Origin: Planctomycetota bacterium | GTDB lineage: Bacteria > Planctomycetota > UBA1135 | Assembly (NCBI GenBank): GCA_018671175.1 | Contig: JABHIE010000026.1 | Span: forward strand, 53,354-117,353 | Reading direction: 5' to 3' | DNA length: 64,000 nucleotides | Shown: positions 18,912 to 26,968 of the stretch, piece by piece | Numbering within the stretch: position 1 is the stretch's first letter | How the letters are laid out: the number at the start of each line of letters is the position of its first letter | Made by a program: the position numbers and the translations under genes | Notes under the pieces: generated by a model | What the model was told of the DNA's origin: nothing | Database searches by the model: none | What the model saw: only the letters and a program-made list of their open reading frames with translations

Positions 18912-19706
18912 ATGACTTCCATCATTCCTCAAGACGAGCCGCTTTGTGTCGGCGAGTATTCTTTTCAGTCTAGGCTTCTGCTGGGTACCGGGAAATATGC
19001 AAATTATGGGCTCATGCGCGATGCGCTTGAGGTTTCAGGCACCGAATGCGTGACCGTTGCTGTGCGCCGCATCCTGACAGAAGAGCCGGCTGGCCAGCGA
19101 TTCATGGATTTTATCGACCTCGATCGCTACACCATTTTGCCCAACACTGCTGGCTGCTTTGATGCCGAGACGGCGTTGCGCACTTCAAGATTGGCCCGCG
19201 AAATGCTGGGCACTGATTTGATCAAACTCGAGGTTCTAGGTGACAAAAAGACCTTGCTCCCTGACCCCGTCGATACGCTCCATGCGTGCGAAGTCCTTGT
19301 AAAAGAAGGGTTTACGGTGATGGTTTATACAAGTGACGACTACCGTCAGGCCATCCGCCTTCAAGAAGCGGGTGCGGCAGCCGTGATGCCCCTCGGCTCA
19401 CCGATTGGCAGTGGGCTGGGCATTCTTAACCCACATCTTATTGGCATGATCATCGAAGATTTGACCATCCCCGTTGTGGTTGATGCTGGGGTCGGCGGTG
19501 CCAGCGATGTCGCCGTTGCCATGGAATTAGGCGCGCATGGTGTTTTGATGAATACGGCCGTGGCGCATGCCAACGACCCCATTCGCATGGCTCGCGCGGT
19601 ACGAGATGCCTGTTCGGCGGGCCGCGACAGCTTTTTGTCGGGGCGCATCCCCAAACGGGCATATGCATCGGCCTCTTCGCCAATGACAGGCATCCTTGGG
19701 GAATAG
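18912..19706 (+). CDS. thiG: Thiazole synthase ThiG
   Basis: 264 residues from ATG 18912 (an upstream TTG at 18879 would add 11 residues of non-homologous sequence). A TIM-barrel enzyme that condenses deoxyxylulose-5-phosphate, dehydroglycine and ThiS-thiocarboxylate into the thiazole phosphate. Diagnostic segments are [12 protein letters not shown], the Schiff-base lysine in [26 protein letters not shown] and the phosphate-binding DAGVGGASD and [11 protein letters not shown]. It forms a unit with thiS. Confidence 0.96.
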   Translation: MTSIIPQDEPLCVGEYSFQSRLLLGTGKYANYGLMRDALEVSGTECVTVAVRRILTEEPAGQRFMDFIDLDRYTILPNTAGCFDAETALRTSRLAREMLGTDLIKLEVLGDKKTLLPDPVDTLHACEVLVKEGFTVMVYTSDDYRQAIRLQEAGAAAVMPLGSPIGSGLGILNPHLIGMIIEDLTIPVVVDAGVGGASDVAVAMELGAHGVLMNTAVAHANDPIRMARAVRDACSAGRDSFLSGRIPKRAYASASSPMTGILGE

Positions 19707-19709
19707 CGG

Positions 19710-20411
19710 TTGAGCCGAGTTTCGTTTGACCCCGCGCGGCTTCGCGGCCTTGATTTTGTCCTGGCCGCTTTATTTGCTGTCTTGACTCTTTGGGTTTCTC
19801 AAGAGGGTTTGCTTCTTCTAGATTTCCAAGAAGAGGTTCTTAGCGCAGCTCACCCGATTTCGTTGCTGGCGTTGTTGCTATCACTACTTCCACCGGTCGT
19901 TTATTTGGCATGGCGCGGCGGCAGAGTGCAATTCGAATTGCCGCAAAAAAAGATGGCTTGGGTCTTGAAGCAATATTTGTTTTTCCTGCCTGTTTTTGGG
20001 CTCGTGAGTGTGCTCAATCTTGTTATCTTGCGGTTTTTCGAATTGAGCCCTTTTCAAGAAATAATTTATGGTTTTGCGGGTGTGCAATCTGCACTCCTCC
20101 CTTTTACTTTAATCTTTGTTTTATTCTTCATTCCTTTTTTTGAAGAGATTCTATTTCGAGGCTACCTTTTCGGATGGCTAGCGAGCCGACCCGATTACGG
20201 CCCCAAGCGTGCCATCGTTTTTTCGGCTTTGGTCTTTGCGCTCGCTCATGAGCCACAAGCATGGCTTTTGATGGCTTTGTTTGGAGCTCTGCTTGGCTGG
20301 GTGCGCTGGCAAAGTGGCTCTTTAAGAGGTGTCATCATGCTGCATGTCTTACATAATTCTTTAGCGGCCATCACAACTTATGGCTACATCTGGATGGTCA
20401 ATCAATCATGA
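19710..20411 (+). CDS. CPBP-family intramembrane metalloprotease
   Basis: 233 residues with about six hydrophobic helices. The conserved glutamates and Arg of the CPBP (Abi/CAAX-protease-like) family are seen as EEILFR at residues 145-150, the first histidine in FALAHEPQAW and the second with its Asn in HVLHNSLAAI. The family cleaves substrates inside the membrane; bacterial substrates are mostly unknown. The start is TTG at 19710, 3 nt after thiG, and the end overlaps the next gene by ATGA. Confidence 0.85.
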   Translation: MSRVSFDPARLRGLDFVLAALFAVLTLWVSQEGLLLLDFQEEVLSAAHPISLLALLLSLLPPVVYLAWRGGRVQFELPQKKMAWVLKQYLFFLPVFGLVSVLNLVILRFFELSPFQEIIYGFAGVQSALLPFTLIFVLFFIPFFEEILFRGYLFGWLASRPDYGPKRAIVFSALVFALAHEPQAWLLMALFGALLGWVRWQSGSLRGVIMLHVLHNSLAAITTYGYIWMVNQS

Positions 20412-20941
20412 ATTCTGAACCTGAATTATTCCCTACTCCTTGCCGTGGTTTAATGCGTCGAGTTTCCTGTGGTGCTTACATTGCCTCGACTGCTGTCGTT
20501 TGCGGCGCTGTCGCCTTAGGAGACGAGGTTACGGTCTGGTTCCAAGCGGTTATTCGTGGTGATGATGCGCCCATTTCGATTGGCGCGCAGACTAACATCC
20601 AAGACGGCTGCGTGGTTCATTGCGATGCTGGTGTGGCTCTCGAAATTGGTGCGCGATGCACGATTGGTCATGGTGCGATTGTTCACGGAGCTAAAATTGG
20701 CGATGATGTCTTGATTGGTATGGGCGCAACTTTGCTTGGTGGTAGCATCATCGGAGACGGTGCCGTTGTCGCAGCTGGCTCGGTCGTCCGCCAAGGCATG
20801 GAAGTGCCACCCAATATGTTGGTCGCGGGTGTCCCAGCCAAAATCATGCGTGAGGTGAGTGACAAAGAGCGAGCCTTTATGGCTTATGCCGTGCCACATT
20901 ACATTGAAACGGCTGAGGGCTATTTGCCTGAAGATAGTTAA
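20408..20941 (+). CDS. Gamma-carbonic anhydrase-like hexapeptide-repeat protein
   Basis: 177 residues forming a left-handed beta-helix, with repeated [I/V]-G-x-x-x-x steps. The three zinc histidines of the gamma-class are in place: one in GCVVHCDAG and two in TIGHGAIVHG. The IRGDDAPISIGAQTNIQDG segment is typical of the YrdA/PaaY branch. Carbonic anhydrase activity is possible but many relatives are inactive or act on thioesters. It is translationally coupled to the CPBP gene (4-nt overlap). Confidence 0.85.
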   Translation: MNSEPELFPTPCRGLMRRVSCGAYIASTAVVCGAVALGDEVTVWFQAVIRGDDAPISIGAQTNIQDGCVVHCDAGVALEIGARCTIGHGAIVHGAKIGDDVLIGMGATLLGGSIIGDGAVVAAGSVVRQGMEVPPNMLVAGVPAKIMREVSDKERAFMAYAVPHYIETAEGYLPEDS

Positions 20942-20951
20942 TCTGATTAAC
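20937..20951. repeat. 15-bp perfect palindrome between convergent genes
   Basis: GTTAATC-T-GATTAAC spans the stop codon of the gamma-carbonic anhydrase gene and the 20-nt gap before the convergent hydrolase gene. It could form a weak hairpin in either transcript but has no U-tract, so it is not a convincing terminator. Confidence 0.4.
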
Positions 20952-20961
20952 CAGAAGCCGC

Positions 20962-21801
20962 TTAAGCTGATTGGCTCGAAAAAGCCTCTAATTGGCTAAT
21001 TAAGACCGAAATTACATCTGCTCGACCGGTGTCATTGAGGCACTCATGGCGTCGATTGGGCCAGCAAGTGAGCGAGCTATGATGAATGCTCGGCCAGGCA
21101 TCCACCAAAGTGCGGAAGCTGCTGATGTCGACAAAGGCCTCGTCAGCACCATGGAATAGCCAGAGAGGCACAGTCGATTGCCGAGCCATTTCGAATTGCT
21201 TTTCTTGCACGAGCAGCAGTTCAGTAAACCATCGCGGTGTGACCGTATGAAAGACAAGTGGGTCAGCAAGGTAGGCGGCTACAACTTCTCGATCGGCGGT
21301 GATTTGGTCAGAATCAAGTTCATTGCCCATGCGCAAATCAGGCCAGAGCTTAGACAGGAAACTCGCTGCTCCTGTTTTCCAGGCGGGGGCCTTTACACCA
21401 ACACGCAGCGCAGGAGACGAAAGCACTAGACCACTTACGCTACCACCATGAACGCTTAAAAAGTTCAAAGCAACCATGCCGCCCATGGAGTGCCCAAGAA
21501 GCACAAATCGCCCACTAGGAATCAAGCTTGCAACGGCCTTTGCATCCGCCACATAGTCAGCCCAATGACGGATGGCACCCCGCTTGCCGCCACTCTTGCC
21601 ATGCCCGCGCAAATCTCCTGCTGTCACCGCCCATCCCGCGGCGACCAAATCGGATGCCGTTTCTTGATATCGTGCCGCATGCTCTCCAAGGCCATGAATG
21701 ACGAGCAACTCGCCACGAGGCTCACCTTGCGGTTGCCAGCGCAAAGCATGAATGTGCGTGCCATCCGCACTTTTGAGAGAGTGAGTCGTGGGTTGTGCCA
21801 T
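20962..21801 (-). CDS. Alpha/beta hydrolase, monoacylglycerol-lipase/lysophospholipase-like
   Basis: 279 residues. The nucleophile elbow is GHSMGG, with the oxyanion segment VIHGLGEHAARYQETASDL and the DLRGHGKSGGKRG loop typical of the PldB/MGL (serine aminopeptidase S33) group. Acid and histidine follow in LFHGADEAFVD and near NRRHEC. No signal peptide is seen. It is the last gene of the long eno-moxR operon, 2 nt after the previous stop, but its role there is unclear and may be incidental. Confidence 0.85.
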   Translation of the reverse strand: MAQPTTHSLKSADGTHIHALRWQPQGEPRGELLVIHGLGEHAARYQETASDLVAAGWAVTAGDLRGHGKSGGKRGAIRHWADYVADAKAVASLIPSGRFVLLGHSMGGMVALNFLSVHGGSVSGLVLSSPALRVGVKAPAWKTGAASFLSKLWPDLRMGNELDSDQITADREVVAAYLADPLVFHTVTPRWFTELLLVQEKQFEMARQSTVPLWLFHGADEAFVDISSFRTLVDAWPSIHHSSLTCWPNRRHECLNDTGRADVISVLISQLEAFSSQSA

Positions 21802-21803
21802 GA

Positions 21804-22352
21804 TTATCGTTGTCGATTGATGTGATACCGCTCAAGCGCGTGTCGATAGCGCAGAGGTAAATCGCTCGCCGCCGCACCTTGCAAAGTTTGCTGCAATCGC
21901 GGAGGTAACTGCCCCCAGCCGCTTCCCGCAGGAGGTGTCGTAAAGAGCGCAGCCGCTTGCTGAGAGCCCTCGCCTTTTGCGTCTGGATTCTCTTCCCCGC
22001 CAGAATTCTTTGGCTTGGGGCGGTCGGCAGGCTCATTCCCATCTGGGATGTCTTCAGGTTTTGTCTTGCTCTGACTCGGTTTTGACTGGCTGGAACCACC
22101 GCCGCCTTCAGATTCAGGAAGCTTGGCCAGGAGCTCGTCCATGCTCTCGACGAGAGCGTTTGCCAAAGATAATTGCGCCTCACGGTTGGGCTCTTCTGCA
22201 TCGATTTCTTTGACGGCATTCAAGAAATCGGTGCGCACTTTTTCGACGGCCTTTTGGACTTCTTCCATTACATCAGGTTTGGCCTCTTGTGGTGGGGCTT
22301 CTTGAAAAATAGGAAGCACCGCGAGTAAGCAAATCGTTAATAAATAAATCAT
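21804..22352 (-). CDS. Exported protein of unknown function ending in a WGQLPPR...YR motif
   Basis: 182 residues: an N-terminal signal peptide (to about residue 20), a helical segment (25-80), a long Ser/Gly/Pro/Lys-rich disordered linker and a C-terminal block WGQLPPRLQQTLQ...LRYRHALERYH. This last block resembles a short C-terminal motif I know from Planctomycete proteins encoded with MoxR/BatA-like operons. No catalytic residues can be named. It overlaps the preceding coiled-coil gene by ATGA and probably works with it in the periplasm. Confidence 0.65.
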   Translation of the reverse strand: MIYLLTICLLAVLPIFQEAPPQEAKPDVMEEVQKAVEKVRTDFLNAVKEIDAEEPNREAQLSLANALVESMDELLAKLPESEGGGGSSQSKPSQSKTKPEDIPDGNEPADRPKPKNSGGEENPDAKGEGSQQAAALFTTPPAGSGWGQLPPRLQQTLQGAAASDLPLRYRHALERYHINRQR

Positions 22353-23734
22353 GCGTCGTCTTCTTTGGCCTCATCTTCTTGGAGGGCTTGAAGCATGTCT
22401 TCAAAAGTTTGGCGCAATTCGCGCTGTCGTTCAAGCAGCCATTTCCAGTCGTCTGGCTTGGCGTTGGCCATTTGTTCGGTTAGCTCAATTTGCATGCGTT
22501 TGAGCAACTCAACCTCAACAGAAAATTGCACTAGAGGGCTCTCAGGTGGTTCGCCGTCGCCTTCGCCTTCAGGAGATTCAGCTTTTGGTCGCTTTCGATC
22601 GGCCTCAGTCAGGAAGGCGTCAATGATGTTTTCCCATCTTTCAGAAAGTGCCGCGGCAAGCGATAAGGAGGAATCACTGACTTCATGGGAAGGCGGTGCG
22701 AGTTGCTGCGCGAGCCGCTTGTGGTCTTGCCGCAAGGTTTTGATCAGGAAGGGGAAGAGAGCTGAGCCACTATCTGCAATTTGAAACATCAGGGCTTTGG
22801 CTTCTTTTTCAATCGCGAATTCTCCCTCAGAACCTTCACGGAGGCTCATGCGCTCACGCCGTGTCAGCGCATTCGATTTTTGCGCCATCTCAACCATCAT
22901 TTCACGGACGACTTCATGTCGTGCTAAAAACTCAGCGCTAGCTTTCGCGACATCGAGTAACTCTTGACGCTCCATTTCTTTCTGATGGGCGTCGGCCTCG
23001 GCCGCGGCTTCTTTCGCGGCATCTTCTAGCTCATCAAGTGCCTCTTGCTGCTTCCCTTCGGCCTTTTCGAGATTATTTTCTAAGAGGGCATCTGCAGCTT
23101 CAGCCGCTTTTTCACCCGCCATTTTCTCTGAATCATTTTCAGATTCCTGAATACGATCGGCAAGCTCTTTTTGTGCTTCGGCTAGTTGTTGGACATCTTC
23201 TTTAGCAAGCTCAGGAGGCGCGTCTTTCGCAATCTGCGATTGAGTTTCATGCAAAAGTTCTTTTTGCTCTTTTGCTAATTCGGCAAGGCTCTCAGCATGC
23301 TCTTGCGCTTTTTCAAGAGCATCTTGTGCTTGCTGCCGCGTTTCTTCTCGGATGAGGAAGTCAAGCAAATCGCGTAGAGCTGCCAGAGCGATGGCCTGTT
23401 GCTCTGCTGCTACGCCAGGGCGTTGGGCCGTGAGCTCTTGTGCAATCCCGTCGAGTGCCTGAGCGAGGTCGCCGGTCTCTTGAGCTTGCTCAAGCCGCAA
23501 GCGCGCTTCGGCCAAATGCGTCGCATGATTCAAGTCGCCCTCTTGAGTCGCGCGTAATTCTAAGCGTTTGAAAACACCGCCCAATCGTCGTACTTGCTCT
23601 GCCGTGCGGCGCTGTTGTCGCGCAAGCCGATTCAACTCACCGTCTTCTTGCAGGATGTGCAATAACGGTTGCGCCGAAGCAGGCTCGTCAGCGGCGGATG
23701 CCATCCCGATAAGGAGGAGGAGAGAAATCATCAT
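22349..23734 (-). CDS. Exported coiled-coil protein of unknown function
   Basis: 461 residues. A signal peptide (MMISLLLLIGMASA) precedes an almost wholly helical protein rich in Glu, Ala, Gln and Lys; residues about 120-270 form a dense heptad pattern (AQDALEKAQEHAESLAELAKE and similar). I see no enzymatic motif. It likely forms a long rod in the periplasm that could span layers or scaffold the membrane partners encoded before it. It starts 7 nt after the DUF4175-like gene and overlaps the next gene by 4 nt. Confidence 0.65.
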   Translation of the reverse strand: MMISLLLLIGMASAADEPASAQPLLHILQEDGELNRLARQQRRTAEQVRRLGGVFKRLELRATQEGDLNHATHLAEARLRLEQAQETGDLAQALDGIAQELTAQRPGVAAEQQAIALAALRDLLDFLIREETRQQAQDALEKAQEHAESLAELAKEQKELLHETQSQIAKDAPPELAKEDVQQLAEAQKELADRIQESENDSEKMAGEKAAEAADALLENNLEKAEGKQQEALDELEDAAKEAAAEADAHQKEMERQELLDVAKASAEFLARHEVVREMMVEMAQKSNALTRRERMSLREGSEGEFAIEKEAKALMFQIADSGSALFPFLIKTLRQDHKRLAQQLAPPSHEVSDSSLSLAAALSERWENIIDAFLTEADRKRPKAESPEGEGDGEPPESPLVQFSVEVELLKRMQIELTEQMANAKPDDWKWLLERQRELRQTFEDMLQALQEDEAKEDDA

Positions 23735-23741
23735 CTATGTT

Positions 23742-25820
23742 CTAACGCCCGCTGGCCTCTTGCGTGCGGATGAGAATGTTTTGCTGGCGTTGCACAAGCT
23801 CGCGTAGCAAATCAATGGCACCCTGAAAATCTTCCCAGGCGAGTAATGTTTCTAGGATGGCGTCTAGGCCGCCGCGCCATTGTGCTTGAGGCTGCTGCCG
23901 CAAATCTACAAGCGCCAAAACGATTTCAGCCAACATCCCAGAACGCCCACCTGGTCGTGTAACGGAAGAAGCGAGAGCTTGCCCAACCGCCCCAGGTGCA
24001 GGCGCGCCGATGCGCAGCAAATCAGCCAATAGAGTGCGTGTGGGGGCAACAAGTGGGTCAATGGGCGTAAACACGCGCTCAACAAAAAGAGACTCGGATT
24101 GCGCGATGATTGTGTCAAATTGCCGAGAAAGTCGCCGCCATTCTTTTCGCGCCTCGGAGTCTGGCAAGTTTTCTTCAAGCGCACGAGAAATTTCAAGCGC
24201 GCCTTCGAGGGCGACTCGAATATGACTCATGCGGCTCGCAAAATGTCGTTCGTAGCTTTCTGGCGTTTGCAGATTCCAGAATGGCGAAGTCGTTTTGCTG
24301 TAGGCCGAATCAGAATCTAACTCAGCTCGAGGCGCAGAATCACGCGCCGAAAGTTGCAGCCGCAAAGTCATGGTTTCTTGACTCAAAACGGGTTGCGCTA
24401 GGAAAATCGTGCCTTCTCGATTTTGACCACCCGCACTTTCCGCCGTGGATAGGGGAAGCAGGTCGATCGAAATGGCAGCAGGGGCTTCACCCAAACTTTG
24501 CAGATGAACCTCAGTCAGGCGGCGGTCATCGCGCACCTGCATCACGAGCGGGATTTCACCACCAGGCACCAAAGACCAATCAGTCGGAGGGTATAAAAAA
24601 CGCACCAATGGTGGGCGATCGGGGATGACTTCCCAGGTGAGAGAAGCTGCGCGCGGATCTCGGAAATCATGGTCTCCTTGCACGGCGATGTCGAGTTGCC
24701 CCGGCTCGTTCAAGGTAAAGCTGTGCGAAAGCCAACCCTCGCTGTCAGGAGGAATTGGGCTCGTCATTTCACCTTGCACCACCCAAGTCTGCGAGCCACT
24801 TGGGCTCGTGCGGAAACGAATCTCACAGGTGCTACCTGCTGGTGCGCGAATCGCATGAGAATGCCCCGAAAACGCAGGCTCTTCCGTATAAGTCGGGGGT
24901 GTTACCGCCCAGCTCCAGTCAAGAACACGCGGAGCTTCGACGGGGCTCAAAATAAGCATGGGAAGCCCATCGTCATCGTCTCCGCCCGCAAAAGAGATCT
25001 GCATCGACTCATGAATCGGTGCCAGTCGCAATCGAAACAAGCCACCACCAGAGCCTCGCATGGGCCGCGGGCGTTTCAAACCCCGCAGATTAATCCGCTC
25101 AGGGATGACACCCTCGGCGCGAATACGAATCAAGGGTTCGCTTCCGGCAGGGAGGCTCAGGCGAAACTGCCCAGGCAAGCCCTCAACAGGCATGAGAGGC
25201 TCTTCTTGACCCTGGATATGCACAGCTAAGAGGCGCAAAGTCGTTGCAGAAGGCCATGGCGTTTCGCCACCAGTAAATCGATTCAAGAAGATTGAGCCTT
25301 CGCTCGGAGCCATCACGGCGCTCAGGATGAAGGCCGCCATCGAGGCAAAACCAAGCCAAAGACTTCTGCGCGCGCGGCGCATTTGTACGGCCCGCCGAGG
25401 TGCCACATCTGGAGCAATAGAATTGGCTTGCTGTGTCGCTGCCGCCACCAAATCTGGGGATGCATTGCCGACACAATTTGCAAAGTCAACGGCCGTAGAA
25501 AAACAATCTTGCAGCTCGGGGTGAGTGCGCTCATAACGCCGGGCCAAATCTGATTGCGACGGCCTCTTGCGAAGTGGCAACCACAAAAAACGGTAGGTCA
25601 GTCGGCTTCCCCAAAGGAAAGCGGCAAAGAGCAAAAGCAGGCGCACGACCTTGGGTAAAACGAGTAAACGATCTAAGGCGTAAAGTGCCAGAATTAGCCC
25701 GACCCAAAGACTCAATGACTTCCCGATGCCCATCCAGAGACGGCGCGCTAACTCACGCCTCTCAAGAGCGGCGAGTGCGCGGCGCAGGGCCTTGGGTAGA
25801 TTGGGGCGAGATGCGCTCAT
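23742..25820 (-). CDS. Membrane protein, DUF4175-like
   Basis: 692 residues from ATG 25820, which overlaps the upstream stop by ATGA; the open frame runs 82 codons further up but that part is out of frame with the toroid gene. Two adjacent transmembrane helices (about residues 29-75) and a third near 150-170 are followed by a large exported beta-rich region with Ig-like features (VTPPTYTEEPAFSG), and then a helical C-terminus (MSHIRVALEGALEISRALEE). The layout matches DUF4175-type proteins often found next to BatA/VWA genes. Function unknown. Confidence 0.65.
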   Translation of the reverse strand: MSASRPNLPKALRRALAALERRELARRLWMGIGKSLSLWVGLILALYALDRLLVLPKVVRLLLLFAAFLWGSRLTYRFLWLPLRKRPSQSDLARRYERTHPELQDCFSTAVDFANCVGNASPDLVAAATQQANSIAPDVAPRRAVQMRRARRSLWLGFASMAAFILSAVMAPSEGSIFLNRFTGGETPWPSATTLRLLAVHIQGQEEPLMPVEGLPGQFRLSLPAGSEPLIRIRAEGVIPERINLRGLKRPRPMRGSGGGLFRLRLAPIHESMQISFAGGDDDDGLPMLILSPVEAPRVLDWSWAVTPPTYTEEPAFSGHSHAIRAPAGSTCEIRFRTSPSGSQTWVVQGEMTSPIPPDSEGWLSHSFTLNEPGQLDIAVQGDHDFRDPRAASLTWEVIPDRPPLVRFLYPPTDWSLVPGGEIPLVMQVRDDRRLTEVHLQSLGEAPAAISIDLLPLSTAESAGGQNREGTIFLAQPVLSQETMTLRLQLSARDSAPRAELDSDSAYSKTTSPFWNLQTPESYERHFASRMSHIRVALEGALEISRALEENLPDSEARKEWRRLSRQFDTIIAQSESLFVERVFTPIDPLVAPTRTLLADLLRIGAPAPGAVGQALASSVTRPGGRSGMLAEIVLALVDLRQQPQAQWRGGLDAILETLLAWEDFQGAIDLLRELVQRQQNILIRTQEASGR

Positions 25821-26968
25821 CTTTGGAAAATGGGTAAGTACTCTTTTGGAATCTGCAAAATCAAGCAGGCCATTGCAGTGCCGAAAACTTTGCCGGGGCC
25901 AATGCGATTGGGCCAAACGCCGTGCTCGTCTTGCATGTTGAGCAAAGTGCGGCTGATGCCATCCATGTAGTTGCGGTAGCGTTGCCCGCCCGTCATGTGA
26001 AATGCCTGCACCGCGTAGTAATGGCCATAATAGAAGCTGTAATGGCCACCTGTGCGCAGACCCCAATCAAGGTTGAAAGAAGCGGCTTCGTCTTCGAGGA
26101 AAAGCAACGCCTTGTCTGCGTCACGGTCTGCGTAGACACCAGAGTGATGCAAGACCGCCACGCCTGCGGCCGTCAACGCCCAAGAGGAGCGGGATCGCCA
26201 ATCGGGTTGATAGCGGAAAGAGCCAGGGCGACTCCATCGACGACTCGCGGATGGGTCATCGTCGCGGACGGCGCTGTCGTGTACATATTGAACGGCGCGG
26301 TCAATGGTCGCGTGAGGTACGCTGAGACCGATGTTGCGGGCCGCTCGCAAAGCCATGACTTGGCATGCGGCAACGGACATATCGGCGTCATCGACATGGG
26401 GTTGGTATCTCCAGCCGCCTTCTTTGTTTTGACTGGACACGATGAGATTGACCGCGCGCTGCAGAGTCGCACGCAAGTCAGGTCGTTCAACCATGCCGTA
26501 AGCCTCGGCTAGGAAGAGGGTGGCGAATGCGTGGGAATACATCCGGGTTTCATTTGCTGTGAGGTAGCCGTCTTCGCGGGAATGACTTAATACAAAATCA
26601 AGCGCACCTGAAACGACCTTGCCGTAGGGGCCACGGCCTGGAGTGTGCCCGCCTGCTAAGAAGGCCATACCGACGATGGCTGTGACCCCCAGATGCTTGG
26701 CATTGTCGTTCCAGCTGCGATAACCCTCTTCGAGTTTGTAGCCCACATCGGCGCGGAACGAGCCATCGGCCTGCTGCTGCCCCGCGAGCCATGCCAGCCC
26801 ACGATTGGCCGCTTGCAAACCCTCTTGCAAGAATGCATCTTGGGCAGAAGTCACCACATCAACGGCGGGCGCTGGGCCTTGAAGCCCATCTGATTGGGGC
26901 AGGCTCGACGGCAACGCAGCTACTTGAAAAAGTAGAGTGAGTGCAAGTGAAGGGAGTAGGGTCAACAT
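25817..26968 (-). CDS. Exported alpha/alpha-toroid protein (prenyltransferase/squalene-cyclase-repeat-like)
   Basis: 383 residues from ATG 26968; its ATG shares one base with the TGA of the previous gene (TGATG). A TTG at 26983 is a weaker alternative. After a signal peptide come repeated helix pairs carrying QxxDGSF-like motifs: GLAWLAGQQQADGSF, VNLIVSSQNKEGGWRY and similar. This is the terpene-cyclase/prenyltransferase repeat fold, but the DxDD of cyclases and the zinc site of prenyltransferases are not apparent. It is probably a binding scaffold rather than a terpenoid enzyme. Confidence 0.75.
   Translation of the reverse strand: MLTLLPSLALTLLFQVAALPSSLPQSDGLQGPAPAVDVVTSAQDAFLQEGLQAANRGLAWLAGQQQADGSFRADVGYKLEEGYRSWNDNAKHLGVTAIVGMAFLAGGHTPGRGPYGKVVSGALDFVLSHSREDGYLTANETRMYSHAFATLFLAEAYGMVERPDLRATLQRAVNLIVSSQNKEGGWRYQPHVDDADMSVAACQVMALRAARNIGLSVPHATIDRAVQYVHDSAVRDDDPSASRRWSRPGSFRYQPDWRSRSSWALTAAGVAVLHHSGVYADRDADKALLFLEDEAASFNLDWGLRTGGHYSFYYGHYYAVQAFHMTGGQRYRNYMDGISRTLLNMQDEHGVWPNRIGPGKVFGTAMACLILQIPKEYLPIFQR

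Noticed and set aside
25821..26066. N-terminal extension of the DUF4175-like protein
   Set aside because: It overlaps the toroid gene on the same strand in another frame; the ATGA overlap at 25817-25820 marks the proper start.
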